Counted from the stretch's first letter, positions 25,298-35,226 are shown. The stretch: 64,000 bases of DNA from CAYZAW01 sp964476505 (GCA_964476505.1 CAYZAW010000002.1:1-64000); one strand, 5' to 3'. Notes: a model not told the origin generated them from the sequence alone. A program made the numbers and translations.

Positions 25298-27538
25298 TTA
25301 TAGCTTTTTCGTGCCCAAGCGCAGAGCGTTTGTGACCACACAAACGGAGCTTAGCGACATTGCCAGCCCCGCCAGCATGGGCGACAGCAGCGGCCCGCCA
25401 AAGGCATACAGCAGCCCTGCCGCAACGGGAATACCCACGGTATTGTAAAAGAACGCCCAAAACAGATTTTGCTTGATGTTTTGAAGGGTCAGGCGGCTCA
25501 GGCGAATGGCGCGGGCAACGTCTGTAAGATCGCTTTTCATCAGCACCACATCCGCCGTTTCGATGGCGATATCGCTGCCCTGCCCGATCGCGCAGCCAAC
25601 GTCTGCCTGCGCCAGCGCGGGTGCGTCGTTCACGCCATCTCCCACCATTAAAACGGTTTTACCCGTATCCTGCAAGGTCTTGATATGCGCGGCCTTTTCC
25701 TCCGGCAGCACCTCGGAGATCACCGTATCCACGCCGGTCACGCTTCCAATATGCGCCGCGGCAAGGCGGTTGTCTCCGGTCAAGAGCACGGTTTGAACGC
25801 CCATTTCCCGAAGGGTCTTGATGGCGGCGGCGCTGGTGGGCTTTACAGTATCCGCCATAGTGATAAGCCCCAACAATTCCTTCTCCACGGCGGTATAGAT
25901 CACCGTTTCGCCCCGGCTTGCCGCCTCGTTTGCCGCTTTACCGTAAGGCGCGGTATCCACGCCCGCCTCGTTTAACAGCCGTGCGTTTCCAAGCATGGCC
26001 TGCCGCCCGTCTGAAAGGGTGGCTGTCACGCCAAAGCCGGGCTTATTTTGATTGTCTGTTACGGTCAGTGTCTCCACGCGTCTTTCCGCGCCGTATGCCG
26101 TAACGGCCTGCGCCAGAGGGTGCGCGGAGGCCTGCTCCAAGGTGCAGGCAACGGTTAAAAGCGCGTTTTCATCGTTGGCGTATACCCCCGTAACACGGGG
26201 CTTGCCCTCGGTAACGGTGCCGGTTTTATCCAGCACCACCACGCCGGCATGGCGCACGGTTTCCAGCGCCTCGCCGCTTCTGATCAATATACCCTGCTGG
26301 GCACCCAAGCCGGTACCCACCATTATGGCGGTGGGGGTTGCCAAGCCCAAGGCGCAGGGGCAGGCGATCACCAGCACGCTGGTAAAAATACGAAGCGCAA
26401 AGGACAGCGGCTCCCCTGCAATGAGCCAAACAGCCGCTGCGATAACGGCGATCGCCATGACCGTTGGCACGAATACCCCCGCCACCTTATCCGCGGTTTT
26501 TGCGATGGGCGCTTTTTTGCCCTGCGCCTCCTCCACAAAACGGATGATGCGCGAAAGCGTGGTGTCCGCGCCCACCCGCTGTACGCGGATGTACAACGCG
26601 CCGTTGTGATTCACGCTGCCGCCGGTAACGGCACTGCCCGCGGTTTTTTCCACAGGCAGGCTTTCGCCTGTAAGCATAGACTCGTCCACGCTGCTTTCCC
26701 CTTCCTCCACGATACCGTCCAAGGGGATACGCGCGCCGGGCTTCACCAGCAGAATATCGCCGATCACGCAAAGATCGGTGGAGACCTCCGTAAACTGCCC
26801 GTTGGGCGTTTTTCTAAGCGCCGTATCGGGCGAGAGCGCCATGAGCTTTTGAATAGCGCCCTTGGTTTTTTCCTTGCTGCCCGCCTCCAAATGCTTGCCC
26901 AACAGCACCAGCGTTATGACCACCGCCGCAGATTCGTAATACAGGTGATGCACATGCATGGGGGTATCGGAAAGCAGGAAGGTCATGACCAAGCTGTACA
27001 AAAAGGACGCGCCGGAGCCTATGGCGACCAGCGTATCCATATTGGGATTACCGTGGAAGAGCGCCTTCAGCCCGCCGGTAAAGAACCGCCTGCCAAAGTA
27101 CAGCACGGGGATTGTTAACAATAATTGCAGCAGCGCAAAATTGACCGGATGCGTGTGCATGGAAAACACATTCGGCATAGGCAGGTCGTGTATTAACATC
27201 TGCCCCATGGAAACGTATAGCAGCAGCGAAGAACACACCGCTGCCAGTATGATCTCCCGCCGCTCCCGTATATGCGCGTTTACCGCCGTATCGGCCTTTG
27301 CAGTTGATCGCTTATCTTCTGTTTTTGCTTGCTGCGCGGCGGTAAAGCCCGCCCTTTCTATTTTTGAAATGATATCTGCGGGGCCAAGCTGCGCTTCGTC
27401 GTACACGATTCTAAGCTTGCCCGTCGTTAAATTCACATCGCTTTGTGTGACCCCCGGCAGCTTTCTTGTGACCCGCTCCACCGCACTGCTGCACGCCGCG
27501 CAGGACATCCCGCCGATTTCATATGTTTCTTCTCGCAT
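25298..27538 (-). CDS. copA: copper-exporting P1B-type ATPase
   Basis: A 746-aa membrane ATPase exporting Cu(I). The order is one N-terminal HMA domain with GGMSCAAC (C13, C16), two extra helices, the A-domain with SVDESMLTGESLPVEK, the membrane copper site CPC in IACPCALGLATP, the phosphorylated DKTGTVTEG, the HP motif HPLAQAV and the hinge GDGVNDAPAL. The frame is open 17 codons further upstream, but GGAGG lies 6 bases before the ATG at 27538 and the upstream codons overlap the operator. The length and one HMA domain are normal for Firmicutes. The next gene, csoR, begins 12 bases after its stop. Confidence 0.96.
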   Translation of the reverse strand: MREETYEIGGMSCAACSSAVERVTRKLPGVTQSDVNLTTGKLRIVYDEAQLGPADIISKIERAGFTAAQQAKTEDKRSTAKADTAVNAHIRERREIILAAVCSSLLLYVSMGQMLIHDLPMPNVFSMHTHPVNFALLQLLLTIPVLYFGRRFFTGGLKALFHGNPNMDTLVAIGSGASFLYSLVMTFLLSDTPMHVHHLYYESAAVVITLVLLGKHLEAGSKEKTKGAIQKLMALSPDTALRKTPNGQFTEVSTDLCVIGDILLVKPGARIPLDGIVEEGESSVDESMLTGESLPVEKTAGSAVTGGSVNHNGALYIRVQRVGADTTLSRIIRFVEEAQGKKAPIAKTADKVAGVFVPTVMAIAVIAAAVWLIAGEPLSFALRIFTSVLVIACPCALGLATPTAIMVGTGLGAQQGILIRSGEALETVRHAGVVVLDKTGTVTEGKPRVTGVYANDENALLTVACTLEQASAHPLAQAVTAYGAERRVETLTVTDNQNKPGFGVTATLSDGRQAMLGNARLLNEAGVDTAPYGKAANEAASRGETVIYTAVEKELLGLITMADTVKPTSAAAIKTLREMGVQTVLLTGDNRLAAAHIGSVTGVDTVISEVLPEEKAAHIKTLQDTGKTVLMVGDGVNDAPALAQADVGCAIGQGSDIAIETADVVLMKSDLTDVARAIRLSRLTLQNIKQNLFWAFFYNTVGIPVAAGLLYAFGGPLLSPMLAGLAMSLSSVCVVTNALRLGTKKL

Positions 27539-27550
27539 GTTACACCTCCA

Positions 27551-27609
27551 TATACCCCCATGGGGTATATCGTGTTTCTCATTATACAATGCGAAAAGCC
27601 TGTTGTAAA
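27551..27609 (-). promoter_or_regulatory. copA promoter and CsoR operator
   Basis: On the minus strand TTTACA (27604-27609) and TATAAT (27581-27586) are 17 bp apart. Just downstream lies TATACCCCCATGGGGTATA (27551-27569), a palindrome with TATACCCC/GGGGTATA arms and a 3-bp centre. This is the TACCC-n-GGGTA operator type known for CsoR. It sits at the start site, as expected for a repressor. Confidence 0.88.
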
Positions 27610-27614
27610 GGGGC

Positions 27615-28793
27615 TTATAAGAGCGCCTCCAGCGCTTCTTCGGGCATGCCCGTATAGAGAAACGGCAGTAAGCCGCTAATATCCCGGTTTAGGGGATGCC
27701 CCTCCGGCAAGCCGGACAGCGCCGCAAGCGCGGCTGCCGCTGCTTCTTTTGTGATCGGCTGCTGCTGCTCTGATAAATGCGCATGCACCGCCGCTGCCGC
27801 GCCCAGCAATATCTCACGATCGGATACGCCCTGCTCCCGGCATAACAGCGCCGCGCCGATGAGCCTGTCGTTTTGCCGGAGCTTTCGCACCGGGTCGGCC
27901 GCCACTCTTTTGCAGGTATCCCCCAAAGCGCGGTTTTGGAAGCGGCCAATCAAGTCCTCCGCATACAGCGTCAGCGCCTCTTGATTTTGCCCGTATTTCA
28001 TTCCAAGGGCTTTGCCGCTGCTTTGCATGGCGGCAGCAGCCGCCCTTGCAACGACCGGGCACCGCATGGCTTCGCATATGGTATCCTTGCCCAATAGCAG
28101 CCCCAGATATGCCACCACGCCATGCCCCATATTGTGGATATACAGCTTTTCCCCGATGCAAAAATCAAAGGGCGAATACGCGGTAAGCCCCGCAATATCC
28201 GGCACAGCGCCGCATATAGCGTCTGCGTCCACGGGCAGCCTGTTATATGGCTCGGTCACGATGCGAAGAGGATCACCCGCTTGCATCTGCTCCGTTTGGA
28301 TGGGCACCATGCGCCCCACCGAGGCACGCACAAAGCCGATGCATTCTGTTGCATACGCTTGTTCCTCGGAGGTTAAAAAGGCAAACACAGCGCCGCATAA
28401 TACGGCATCCGCATCCACCTGATTTTCGCAAATGATGATGTTCAAGGGCGGCGCGTTTTGCGCCCGGCGCAGGCGAATGCCAGCAGCAATGGGCCTGGCG
28501 ATACGCCCGATGTTGTTGACCCCCACCGCCGTTGCCAGCACGTTTGCGGAGGCAATGGCCTCTGCCGCCGCCTGCGCATTTCTGCCGTCGATGGCGTAAA
28601 CGCCCGAAACCAGCACATCCTCCTGCCCGCTGTTTGTTACATAGCGCACGGGGTACTGCCGCCGTTCGTTCAGTTGGGCGATCAGCTGCGCCTGCGTATC
28701 GATAAAGGTGATTTCATATCCGCTTTTGGCGCACAGCGCCGCAAAAAAGCCGCGCCCGATGTTTCCCGCGCCATACATCACTGCCTGTTTCAT
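27615..28793 (-). CDS. mtlD: mannitol-1-phosphate 5-dehydrogenase
   Basis: A 392-aa NAD-dependent cytosolic dehydrogenase converting mannitol 1-phosphate to fructose 6-phosphate. The N-terminal Rossmann motif is YGAGNIGRGFFAALCAKSGYEITFID. The polyol-specific long-chain dehydrogenase residues appear in IICENQVDADAVLCG and HNMGHGVVAYLG (conserved N and H). The length is typical (about 380). GGAG precedes the ATG. The PfkB gene lies 12 bases upstream in the same direction, so they are likely co-transcribed. No mannitol PTS component is in the window, so entry of the phosphorylated substrate must be encoded elsewhere. Confidence 0.93.
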   Translation of the reverse strand: MKQAVMYGAGNIGRGFFAALCAKSGYEITFIDTQAQLIAQLNERRQYPVRYVTNSGQEDVLVSGVYAIDGRNAQAAAEAIASANVLATAVGVNNIGRIARPIAAGIRLRRAQNAPPLNIIICENQVDADAVLCGAVFAFLTSEEQAYATECIGFVRASVGRMVPIQTEQMQAGDPLRIVTEPYNRLPVDADAICGAVPDIAGLTAYSPFDFCIGEKLYIHNMGHGVVAYLGLLLGKDTICEAMRCPVVARAAAAAMQSSGKALGMKYGQNQEALTLYAEDLIGRFQNRALGDTCKRVAADPVRKLRQNDRLIGAALLCREQGVSDREILLGAAAAVHAHLSEQQQPITKEAAAAALAALSGLPEGHPLNRDISGLLPFLYTGMPEEALEALL

Positions 28794-28805
28794 AGCATTG
28801 CTCCG

Positions 28806-29804
28806 TTACTGCATACTGCGATAAAGCCTAAGCGCCTCCTGCGCCGCAGGCACGCCTGCCGACGCGCCGCTCTCCCGCAGGGAACACATGGCGGCAGCCG
28901 TTCCCAACTCCAAGGCGGCAAAAAGCGGCTGCTCCTGATACGCGGCGTACAGCACACCGGCGCAAAACGCATCTCCCGCGCCCACCGTGCCGCGAATAAA
29001 GCCCGCCGGTAGCTTGGGGCTTGCTGCCTCTTGCAAGCGTCCCGCCTCGTCCATGCCCCACGCACCCTCTTGGGCGTGTATCACCGCCCAGCGGGAAACG
29101 CCCATGTCCTTAAGCGCAGTCAATGCCCGGGGCATGTTTTTTGCTAAGAGCACACCACCCTCCCGCAAGGGCACACCCGTTGTATACTGCGCCTCCAGCT
29201 CGTTGATAATGCAAAAATCCGTGTATTTGAGCGCCGGGGGCACAATGGTTTGATACCGCGTGCCGGATTCGCTTACCACGTCCACGGAGGTCAGTATCCC
29301 CCGCTCCTTGGCGTGGCACAACAGCCGCGCCATTTTGGTGCCGTATGTACCGTCCGGCGCGTCCAAAGCATCTAACAGCAGCAGGTAGCCGATATGCAAG
29401 ATATCGCAGGAGAGCGTATCCCAGTTAAAACAATCCTCGTTCAGCTTGGCGTTGCCGCCCCGGGAATGGAAAAAGCTGCGCTGGTTGGTGGAAACATCGT
29501 GCATCACCGCCGTAAAGGAGGTGGTTCCCTCCCGCCGGATACGGGAGCAATCGATATTGGAATACGCCGACAACGCGGACAGAATAAATGCGCCTTCCTC
29601 GTCCTGCCCCGCCATGCCCACCGCCTTGATGGGAAGGGACGCGTCCAGCCTTGCAAGATCCAGCGCCACGTTACAAAGCGCACCGCCGGTGCTTTTGGTA
29701 ATGCCCTCCTGTATGGTGGTGAGCTCCCCAAGCTTTGGATACCCCGAAATAGGATACAGCACGTCCACCAGCATATTGCCCGCCACGCAGATTCCCTTGT
29801 TCAT
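28806..29804 (-). CDS. PfkB-family carbohydrate kinase
   Basis: A 332-aa ribokinase-fold sugar or nucleoside kinase. It opens with GICVAGNMLVDVLYP and has GGALCNVALDLARL, and the C-terminal signature G-T-V-G-A-G-D-A-F-C-A-G holds the anion hole and catalytic Asp. The frame extends 37 codons upstream, but AGAGGCGGG precedes the ATG at 29804 and the fold starts there. The substrate cannot be read from the sequence. Being next to mtlD, a fructose or polyol-derived sugar is plausible, but inosine/pseudouridine-type kinases also belong here. Confidence 0.85.
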   Translation of the reverse strand: MNKGICVAGNMLVDVLYPISGYPKLGELTTIQEGITKSTGGALCNVALDLARLDASLPIKAVGMAGQDEEGAFILSALSAYSNIDCSRIRREGTTSFTAVMHDVSTNQRSFFHSRGGNAKLNEDCFNWDTLSCDILHIGYLLLLDALDAPDGTYGTKMARLLCHAKERGILTSVDVVSESGTRYQTIVPPALKYTDFCIINELEAQYTTGVPLREGGVLLAKNMPRALTALKDMGVSRWAVIHAQEGAWGMDEAGRLQEAASPKLPAGFIRGTVGAGDAFCAGVLYAAYQEQPLFAALELGTAAAMCSLRESGASAGVPAAQEALRLYRSMQ

Positions 29805-29826
29805 ACCGTGCCCGCCTCTCTGCGTA

Positions 29827-30204
29827 TTACCGCTTATCATAAGGATGGGTATGCTTCCACTCCGCCCGGTAATCCCGGATTTCCCGGATCTTTCCCTCGC
29901 TGTTGAACCGGGCAATGCTCACGCCGTCGTAGCCGGTTTTACCGGTTTCGTCCTCGGACACATAGTACCATTCCGCCGCCAGCATGCCGTTGATTTCAAA
30001 GCTGCGCTTGACCTCCCATTCGATCACCCGGCTACGCTTTTCGCAGTCTGCAAACCACATTCGCATCTGCTCTATGCCGCGGTACTCCGCACCGTGGCTT
30101 TCACGGCAAACGATGTCCTCCGCCATCACGTCCGGCAGCGCGGATGCGTCTCTCTTGCGCCACATGGTGGTGTATTGCCGGAATGTCTTTTCGTTTTGCG
30201 TCAT
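29827..30204 (-). CDS. SnoaL/NTF2-like protein
   Basis: A 125-aa alpha+beta-barrel protein. The pattern of an initial helix (YTTMWRKRDASALPDVMAEDIVCRES), the YRGIEQMRMWFADCE segment and the late strands WYYVSEDETGKTGYDGVSIARF...KIREIRDY is typical of the SnoaL-like NTF2 superfamily. Members are ligand-binding or isomerase/cyclase proteins with many substrates, so the function is open. It lies 22 bases before the PfkB start and after the protease gene, all on the minus strand. AGGGAGGTC precedes the ATG. Confidence 0.75.
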   Translation of the reverse strand: MTQNEKTFRQYTTMWRKRDASALPDVMAEDIVCRESHGAEYRGIEQMRMWFADCEKRSRVIEWEVKRSFEINGMLAAEWYYVSEDETGKTGYDGVSIARFNSEGKIREIRDYRAEWKHTHPYDKR

Positions 30205-30228
30205 GGTAGACCTCCCTCGTATCGTTCC

Positions 30229-32634
30229 CTATGCCAAGGGCTTATTGGTGACCGCCTCTGCCCAGTATCGGTTGCCGTAAATATCCGTAAAGCGATAGGT
30301 CATGCTGTACGGCATGTCGCCCACGGGCGCGTTGTTGATCGTCCAACTGCCGGTTGCGGTAAACTGCTCGCCCAGATAGTAAGAGTCGCTATACGTGCCG
30401 TCGTAAGCGTAATAATCGCACAGGTAGTCGATCTTGTCGCCCGCCTTGATCTCGATCAAGCCCTTGGCGGCGGTATCGGTTTCTGCGTTACTATCGTAAA
30501 CCAGCCTTGCACCCAATACACTGCCCTCGGGCACGGTATCCGTAAAGCACAGCACGATCTCCACCTGCCTGCCGTTTAAGTACGCCGGCACATAGCCCGT
30601 GATGCGGTAGCTTTCTCCCGCGTGATCGTCCGTTTCCATATAGTAGCTTACGATCTGCCCGTTCAGCGCCAGCCAAGTGCCGTCATAGTCCATCACAAGG
30701 TCGCCGTCGTCATTGTATTCGTATACGTTGTCTAACCCAAGGTCAATGAAGCCCTCGCCGTCGTCCAAGAACACGCTTTGCTCCATGAAGCGCACGTCGC
30801 TCCACTGCGCCTCGGAAAGCGCGATCACCTTTTGCCCGTTCTTTTCGGTGATGACCAACGCGGAGGGATCAAAGCGATTCTCCGCAAAATAATCCTTGGA
30901 GGCACGCACCCGACCCATATCCAGCCAAGATGCGATATCGCCAACCTCCAGAAGGTCGCCTAAGCCGCTGCCGCCGGAGCCGCTTGTGATGGTGCTGCCG
31001 CCGGACAGGAACACGTCTAACAAGCTGCCCGCGTCCAGCCCGCCGCCGGAGGTGGAGCCCTCCGTAAGCATGCCCGCGCCCGCCTGCAAAAGCGTACCCA
31101 ACAGGTCTCCGCCGCCGAAGGACGTTGCCTGCCCGCCTACCGTCATACTGGCAAAGCTGCGGATGCAGTCCGTGTATTCCTCGTCCATGCCGAATTTTTC
31201 GTAGGTGTTCAGCGCATTGCCTACCTTGGCAATGGAGTTGTGCGGGAAGTAGATGGAAACGCCGTTGGCATTATCGATACCGGCGGTGCGGTTGTATTTG
31301 ATGCAGCCCTCCAGCGCTTTTACAAGCGCCTTTGCCTCGGAGGTATTCAGGTTCTTGGCAAAATGGATCAAGTCCACCTGATTGATGCCCGAGGAGAACT
31401 CGCGGCTGCCGGTGCGTGCGTTAGACACGGTTTCATACCCGTCATGATCGATCATATCGCTCATGGAGCCCGCAAAGTCCGTAAAGGCTTTGGGTACCGT
31501 GCCGGAAAGCTCCGCCAAGTCCATCAGCGAAAGCGTTGTGGCGCTGCCCTTGGCCTGCTTGGCGGAAACCATGGTATAAGTGTCGATCAGCAGCTTGCCA
31601 AGCTCCGGCGTGGGGATGGAGGTGTTCTTGGAAAGCGCCGTCAGCCAGTCTGTATAATACCAGCCAACGCCCGGCTCCACCTCTTCGGAGGCGATCATGT
31701 AATCTGCATAGGGCTCCAGCACCAATGCCGTTTCCAGCGTGGCCATCAGGCATGCGTCAAAGCCCACGATATCAAACTGCACGCCGCCGTCCTTTAGCGC
31801 TTTTCCGATCTCGTCCAGCGTCATGCTGTCTCCGGTAAAGTGCTGGTCGTAGCCGTAGCCGTTGATGGAACCGCCGCCGTGATCCCACAGCACCAGCAGG
31901 TAGCGGTCTGCCGGGTATTCCTTTGCGCTGTACCGGATGAAGTCCGACAGCGTATCCGGGTCTACCATGGATTCTTTGCCGAGGTCTTTTTCTAAAAGCG
32001 TCAGCTCCTTGGTGGTTACCTTATAACGCTGGTTGGTGCTGCTGCTGACGGTGGTGTTTTTCCACTTTTTTGCGCCGCCGGTCTGCACGATCACGTTCAC
32101 GTTGTCTGCAATATCCGCGTACAGCATTTCGTTCAAGTCCGCCGTTGCCATACCGTATTCGGACTCCAAGTCTGTAGCGCACATGTACACCATGACCGTT
32201 ACGCTATCATTCCCGCCGCCCTTTAGCGCCGTGTAGCGCTCACGCGCTTTGGAGGAAACAGAGGTGTCCACCGCGTAGGCGGCGGTATCCAGCGCGCTTG
32301 TTGGCTCGCTGCTTTCCGTGATATCCGTATACGGCGAGGTTTCCTGATTCACAAAGCCCGACAGCGGGTTTGCGCCCTCGCTGCCGCTGCACATTTTGAA
32401 CACATAAATAATAATCAGCGCCACCACCACAAGGGTGATGAGCTTTTTTAAACTGCCGGAGGCGCGAACAGCTCGCCCGCCGCTTCTGCCGCTGCCGGAA
32501 CTGCCCGAGCCGCCGCTTCTGCCGCTGCCGCCGGAGCTTCCAACGGGGCCTGTGCCCAAGCCGCTGCCGCGCCTGCGGGCGTTGCCGCCGCCTGCGGAGG
32601 ATACGATCTTTTTTCTGCCGGATGGTCTATCCAT
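30229..32634 (-). CDS. membrane-anchored clostripain-family (C11) cysteine protease
   Basis: An 801-aa protein. Residues 1-60 are Ser/Gly/Arg-rich and disordered, and residues 64-80 form a single transmembrane helix, so the catalytic part should lie outside the cell. The C11 domain shows VTVMVYMCATDLES, the catalytic His in LWDHGGGS (H252) and the catalytic Cys in GFDACLM (C295), the His-Gly and Asp-Ala-Cys pair of the family. The domain continues through SEEVEPGVGWYYTDWL. The last 250 residues are a beta-rich module of unknown role. GAGG lies 8 bases before the ATG. C11 proteases prefer Arg/Lys, but the target is unknown. Confidence 0.88.
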   Translation of the reverse strand: MDRPSGRKKIVSSAGGGNARRRGSGLGTGPVGSSGGSGRSGGSGSSGSGRSGGRAVRASGSLKKLITLVVVALIIIYVFKMCSGSEGANPLSGFVNQETSPYTDITESSEPTSALDTAAYAVDTSVSSKARERYTALKGGGNDSVTVMVYMCATDLESEYGMATADLNEMLYADIADNVNVIVQTGGAKKWKNTTVSSSTNQRYKVTTKELTLLEKDLGKESMVDPDTLSDFIRYSAKEYPADRYLLVLWDHGGGSINGYGYDQHFTGDSMTLDEIGKALKDGGVQFDIVGFDACLMATLETALVLEPYADYMIASEEVEPGVGWYYTDWLTALSKNTSIPTPELGKLLIDTYTMVSAKQAKGSATTLSLMDLAELSGTVPKAFTDFAGSMSDMIDHDGYETVSNARTGSREFSSGINQVDLIHFAKNLNTSEAKALVKALEGCIKYNRTAGIDNANGVSIYFPHNSIAKVGNALNTYEKFGMDEEYTDCIRSFASMTVGGQATSFGGGDLLGTLLQAGAGMLTEGSTSGGGLDAGSLLDVFLSGGSTITSGSGGSGLGDLLEVGDIASWLDMGRVRASKDYFAENRFDPSALVITEKNGQKVIALSEAQWSDVRFMEQSVFLDDGEGFIDLGLDNVYEYNDDGDLVMDYDGTWLALNGQIVSYYMETDDHAGESYRITGYVPAYLNGRQVEIVLCFTDTVPEGSVLGARLVYDSNAETDTAAKGLIEIKAGDKIDYLCDYYAYDGTYSDSYYLGEQFTATGSWTINNAPVGDMPYSMTYRFTDIYGNRYWAEAVTNKPLA

Positions 32635-32737
32635 TTACATTTCCTCACATTGTTCATTTGTTTATAGCAAACAGCGAAGGAACGTGCCTTCGCATTTATT
32701 TTAACATAGGATTGGAACAGTAGAAAGCAAAATGATG

Positions 32738-35029
32738 CTACCGGATATCCTGATAAAACGCTACGCCGTCTTTCCCGCTGCGCTTTGCCTGATACATGGC
32801 TTCGTCCACTTTTTTATACAGCGCTTCAAAGGTAACGCCGTCCTCCGGATACAGCACCACGCCCAAGCTGCTGGAAATGGAAAGGTCGGAACAAATTTGC
32901 ATGTGCAGCTTTTCGCAAAGCTCCTGCGCACGCTTTTGTACCAGTTCCTTTCCGGGCACGTCTCTAAAGCAGACCATGAATTCATCGCCGCCCAGCCTGC
33001 CTACCAGATCCCCGGCGCGCATGGCGGAGTGCAGCGTTTCTGCGATATCGATCAGTACCTGATCGCCAACGTCGTGCCCCTTGGTGTCGTTCACGACCTT
33101 GAAATTGTCTACGTCTATCATTAATATGGCGTGCTGTTCAAGAAGCCCGCCCTCATGGAACAGCGCCTCCACACGCTTTTGGAAGGCCGCTCTGTCGTAC
33201 GCGCCGGTCAGCGCGTCACGCTCGGAGCGCGCCAGCAGCGTTAATTCCTCACGTTTGAGCTCGTCTACATCCTCAAACAGCATGTAAGCCGTGACCTCGT
33301 TGGAATGGCATACCATTTGGATGGAAAGGCGCGTCCAGAACCGCTCCCGCTGCTGTCGCTTTCCACGGCGGAACAGCAAGGATTGCTCGGATTTGCCTGC
33401 GGCAAAGTCCGCTAAAAGCCGTTCCCTGTTCACAAACTGACGGAAGCGCTCCGCATCCTCCGGCGCAACGAACCGGCGGGAAATAAAGGAAGTACGCTCG
33501 TTCACGCCCTGATAACCGCCTGCCGGGAACGCAGGCAGCAGCCCGCCCTCCATGATGTTGCAGGTGTCACGCGTTAAATTATGCTCATACAACGCGGCGC
33601 GGTCTTTGGGCAGCCGCTCTACCGTTTGCCGCCATTTTTCGTATGCCAGCTCCATCTGCCGGCGCAGCGTAACGTCCTCCGCGGAGATCACGGCGCTGGT
33701 TGGCTGATGGTTCGCATCGAATATGGTTACATAGTCGTTCTGTTCCCAGTAGGAAGAGCCGTTTGCACGCACAATGCGTATCACACAGCGTCCGCGGGGC
33801 ACGCCCTTATGGATGCTGTCGTAAAACGTTCGGTATTCCGCTTCGCTTTCGGGGCCGATCACGCCCGCGGCGATCATGCTGTCCGGCATGTTTTCCATCA
33901 CGATCTCTGCCTTCAACTCGCTGACATACGCGCTTTGGGAGCGCCATGTTCTGTTGCAGATATCGTAACGGGAAATGATCTTGTCCGTCATTTCCAAGGC
34001 GATGCGGCTGGTTTCCTCGCTGGCACGCAGGCGCTCCGCATCCTCCAGAATCAGCCTCCGATGGTTGCGCTCCTGCAGCAGCAGTACAAGGATGGCAACA
34101 ATGCCCGCCAGCATAACTGCCATGGTATTGCGCACGCTGTTTTCCCGCGCGGCGCGCGCCACAGCGTCAATAGCGCTTTCCGGTATTTCGTTGAATACAT
34201 ACCACGGGTATTCTGATTGGGGCGCCAGCGTCAGCGCCTGAAACGACACATAGCGAACCTCATGATCCCCATTGATTTGGTAGGCGAACGTGCCGCTTTT
34301 ACCGGTTTTGAGATCCTCCTTGAGTTTGTCCGCGCTATATTCCCCCTGATAGGTCACTTGATTGAATTTTTGGAATATGCTTGGGAAGCTGCCGGTGATG
34401 CCCAGCTTTTCTTCTCCCAAACAGATAAGACCTTTTGCGTCTGTAATATACGTTAATCCGCTTTCGCTGTACGCACTGGAGGTTACCATCCGTTCAAACT
34501 CGTCGATCTCCAGCGTGCCGAACACAACGCCTTTTTTATCGCCGTACTGCATCGGCACCGCCAATACAAAGCGGGGCTTGCCGTCTGACCGCCCGACATC
34601 TAGCTTTTGGATGGCCTCCTGCCCGGCTTGCGCCGCGTGGAAATAGAAGCGATCCTGCACCGTTCGCTCCATGCCGTCCGGGTAATAGGCATAGCCGCGC
34701 TCATTGACCAAAAGCAGCAGTGAGAAGTTCGCGGCGTTCGCAAACTGACGCAGTTTATCCTCCTCGCCCCGGAAGCCGTTGGCTTCAACGTCAATGTCAT
34801 TCGCAACAACGCGTAATATTTCGTATTTGCCGTCCAGCATGACAGACAGCATGTCCGTTTGCCGCTGGGCAGACCGAGACAGCTCCTGTTCCGCCTGCGC
34901 CGCCGCTTGCGTTACCACTTGTTTTTGATCGATCAGCAGCAAAATAGACGCCGCTACAGGAAGCAACAGCAGCGTGCATAAAATACTGATAAAACCGGAT
35001 TTATTTTTCTTTGCCCAAGCTTTTTTCAC
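32738..35029 (-). CDS. membrane sensor diguanylate cyclase (Cache-like, PAS, GGDEF)
   Basis: A 763-aa protein predicted to make cyclic di-GMP. TM1 is at about residues 13-32 and TM2 at 295-316, with a roughly 260-residue extracytoplasmic region between them that looks like a double Cache sensor. A PAS-like region and a second PAS-like region follow, then a C-terminal GGDEF domain. The active-site GGDEF is at residues 680-684, preceded by RxxD (R-A-G-D) five residues upstream, which is a product-inhibition I-site. No EAL or HD-GYP domain is present, so it should be a synthase rather than a phosphodiesterase. The ligand is unknown. It is monocistronic. Confidence 0.9.
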   Translation of the reverse strand: MKKAWAKKNKSGFISILCTLLLLPVAASILLLIDQKQVVTQAAAQAEQELSRSAQRQTDMLSVMLDGKYEILRVVANDIDVEANGFRGEEDKLRQFANAANFSLLLLVNERGYAYYPDGMERTVQDRFYFHAAQAGQEAIQKLDVGRSDGKPRFVLAVPMQYGDKKGVVFGTLEIDEFERMVTSSAYSESGLTYITDAKGLICLGEEKLGITGSFPSIFQKFNQVTYQGEYSADKLKEDLKTGKSGTFAYQINGDHEVRYVSFQALTLAPQSEYPWYVFNEIPESAIDAVARAARENSVRNTMAVMLAGIVAILVLLLQERNHRRLILEDAERLRASEETSRIALEMTDKIISRYDICNRTWRSQSAYVSELKAEIVMENMPDSMIAAGVIGPESEAEYRTFYDSIHKGVPRGRCVIRIVRANGSSYWEQNDYVTIFDANHQPTSAVISAEDVTLRRQMELAYEKWRQTVERLPKDRAALYEHNLTRDTCNIMEGGLLPAFPAGGYQGVNERTSFISRRFVAPEDAERFRQFVNRERLLADFAAGKSEQSLLFRRGKRQQRERFWTRLSIQMVCHSNEVTAYMLFEDVDELKREELTLLARSERDALTGAYDRAAFQKRVEALFHEGGLLEQHAILMIDVDNFKVVNDTKGHDVGDQVLIDIAETLHSAMRAGDLVGRLGGDEFMVCFRDVPGKELVQKRAQELCEKLHMQICSDLSISSSLGVVLYPEDGVTFEALYKKVDEAMYQAKRSGKDGVAFYQDIR

Positions 35030-35175
35030 AGGCTTCCCGCTCCGATGATCTTTTACAGGATGTTATAGAATAGATTCCGCGCCTTAACTGGCAAATGGTT
35101 TGTTTACTTATCGAATGATTATACCATGAACAATACAGCCGACACAATATTATCACGCTAAAAGACACAATTCAA

Positions 35176-35208
35176 ACGCCCGGAGCAGTGTTAAAAAGCC
35201 CCGGGCGT
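35176..35208 (-). terminator. hairpin downstream of the 35227 gene
   Basis: ACGCCCGG and CCGGGCGT are complementary across a 17-base loop. The minus-strand T-tract after the stem is weak, so termination is only probable. Confidence 0.45.
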
Positions 35209-35226
35209 ATCGTTGATAAATTATGT

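Noticed and set aside
29446..30579. 377-codon plus-strand frame over the PfkB kinase and protease genes
   Set aside because: Crosses three real minus-strand genes and has no recognisable motif.
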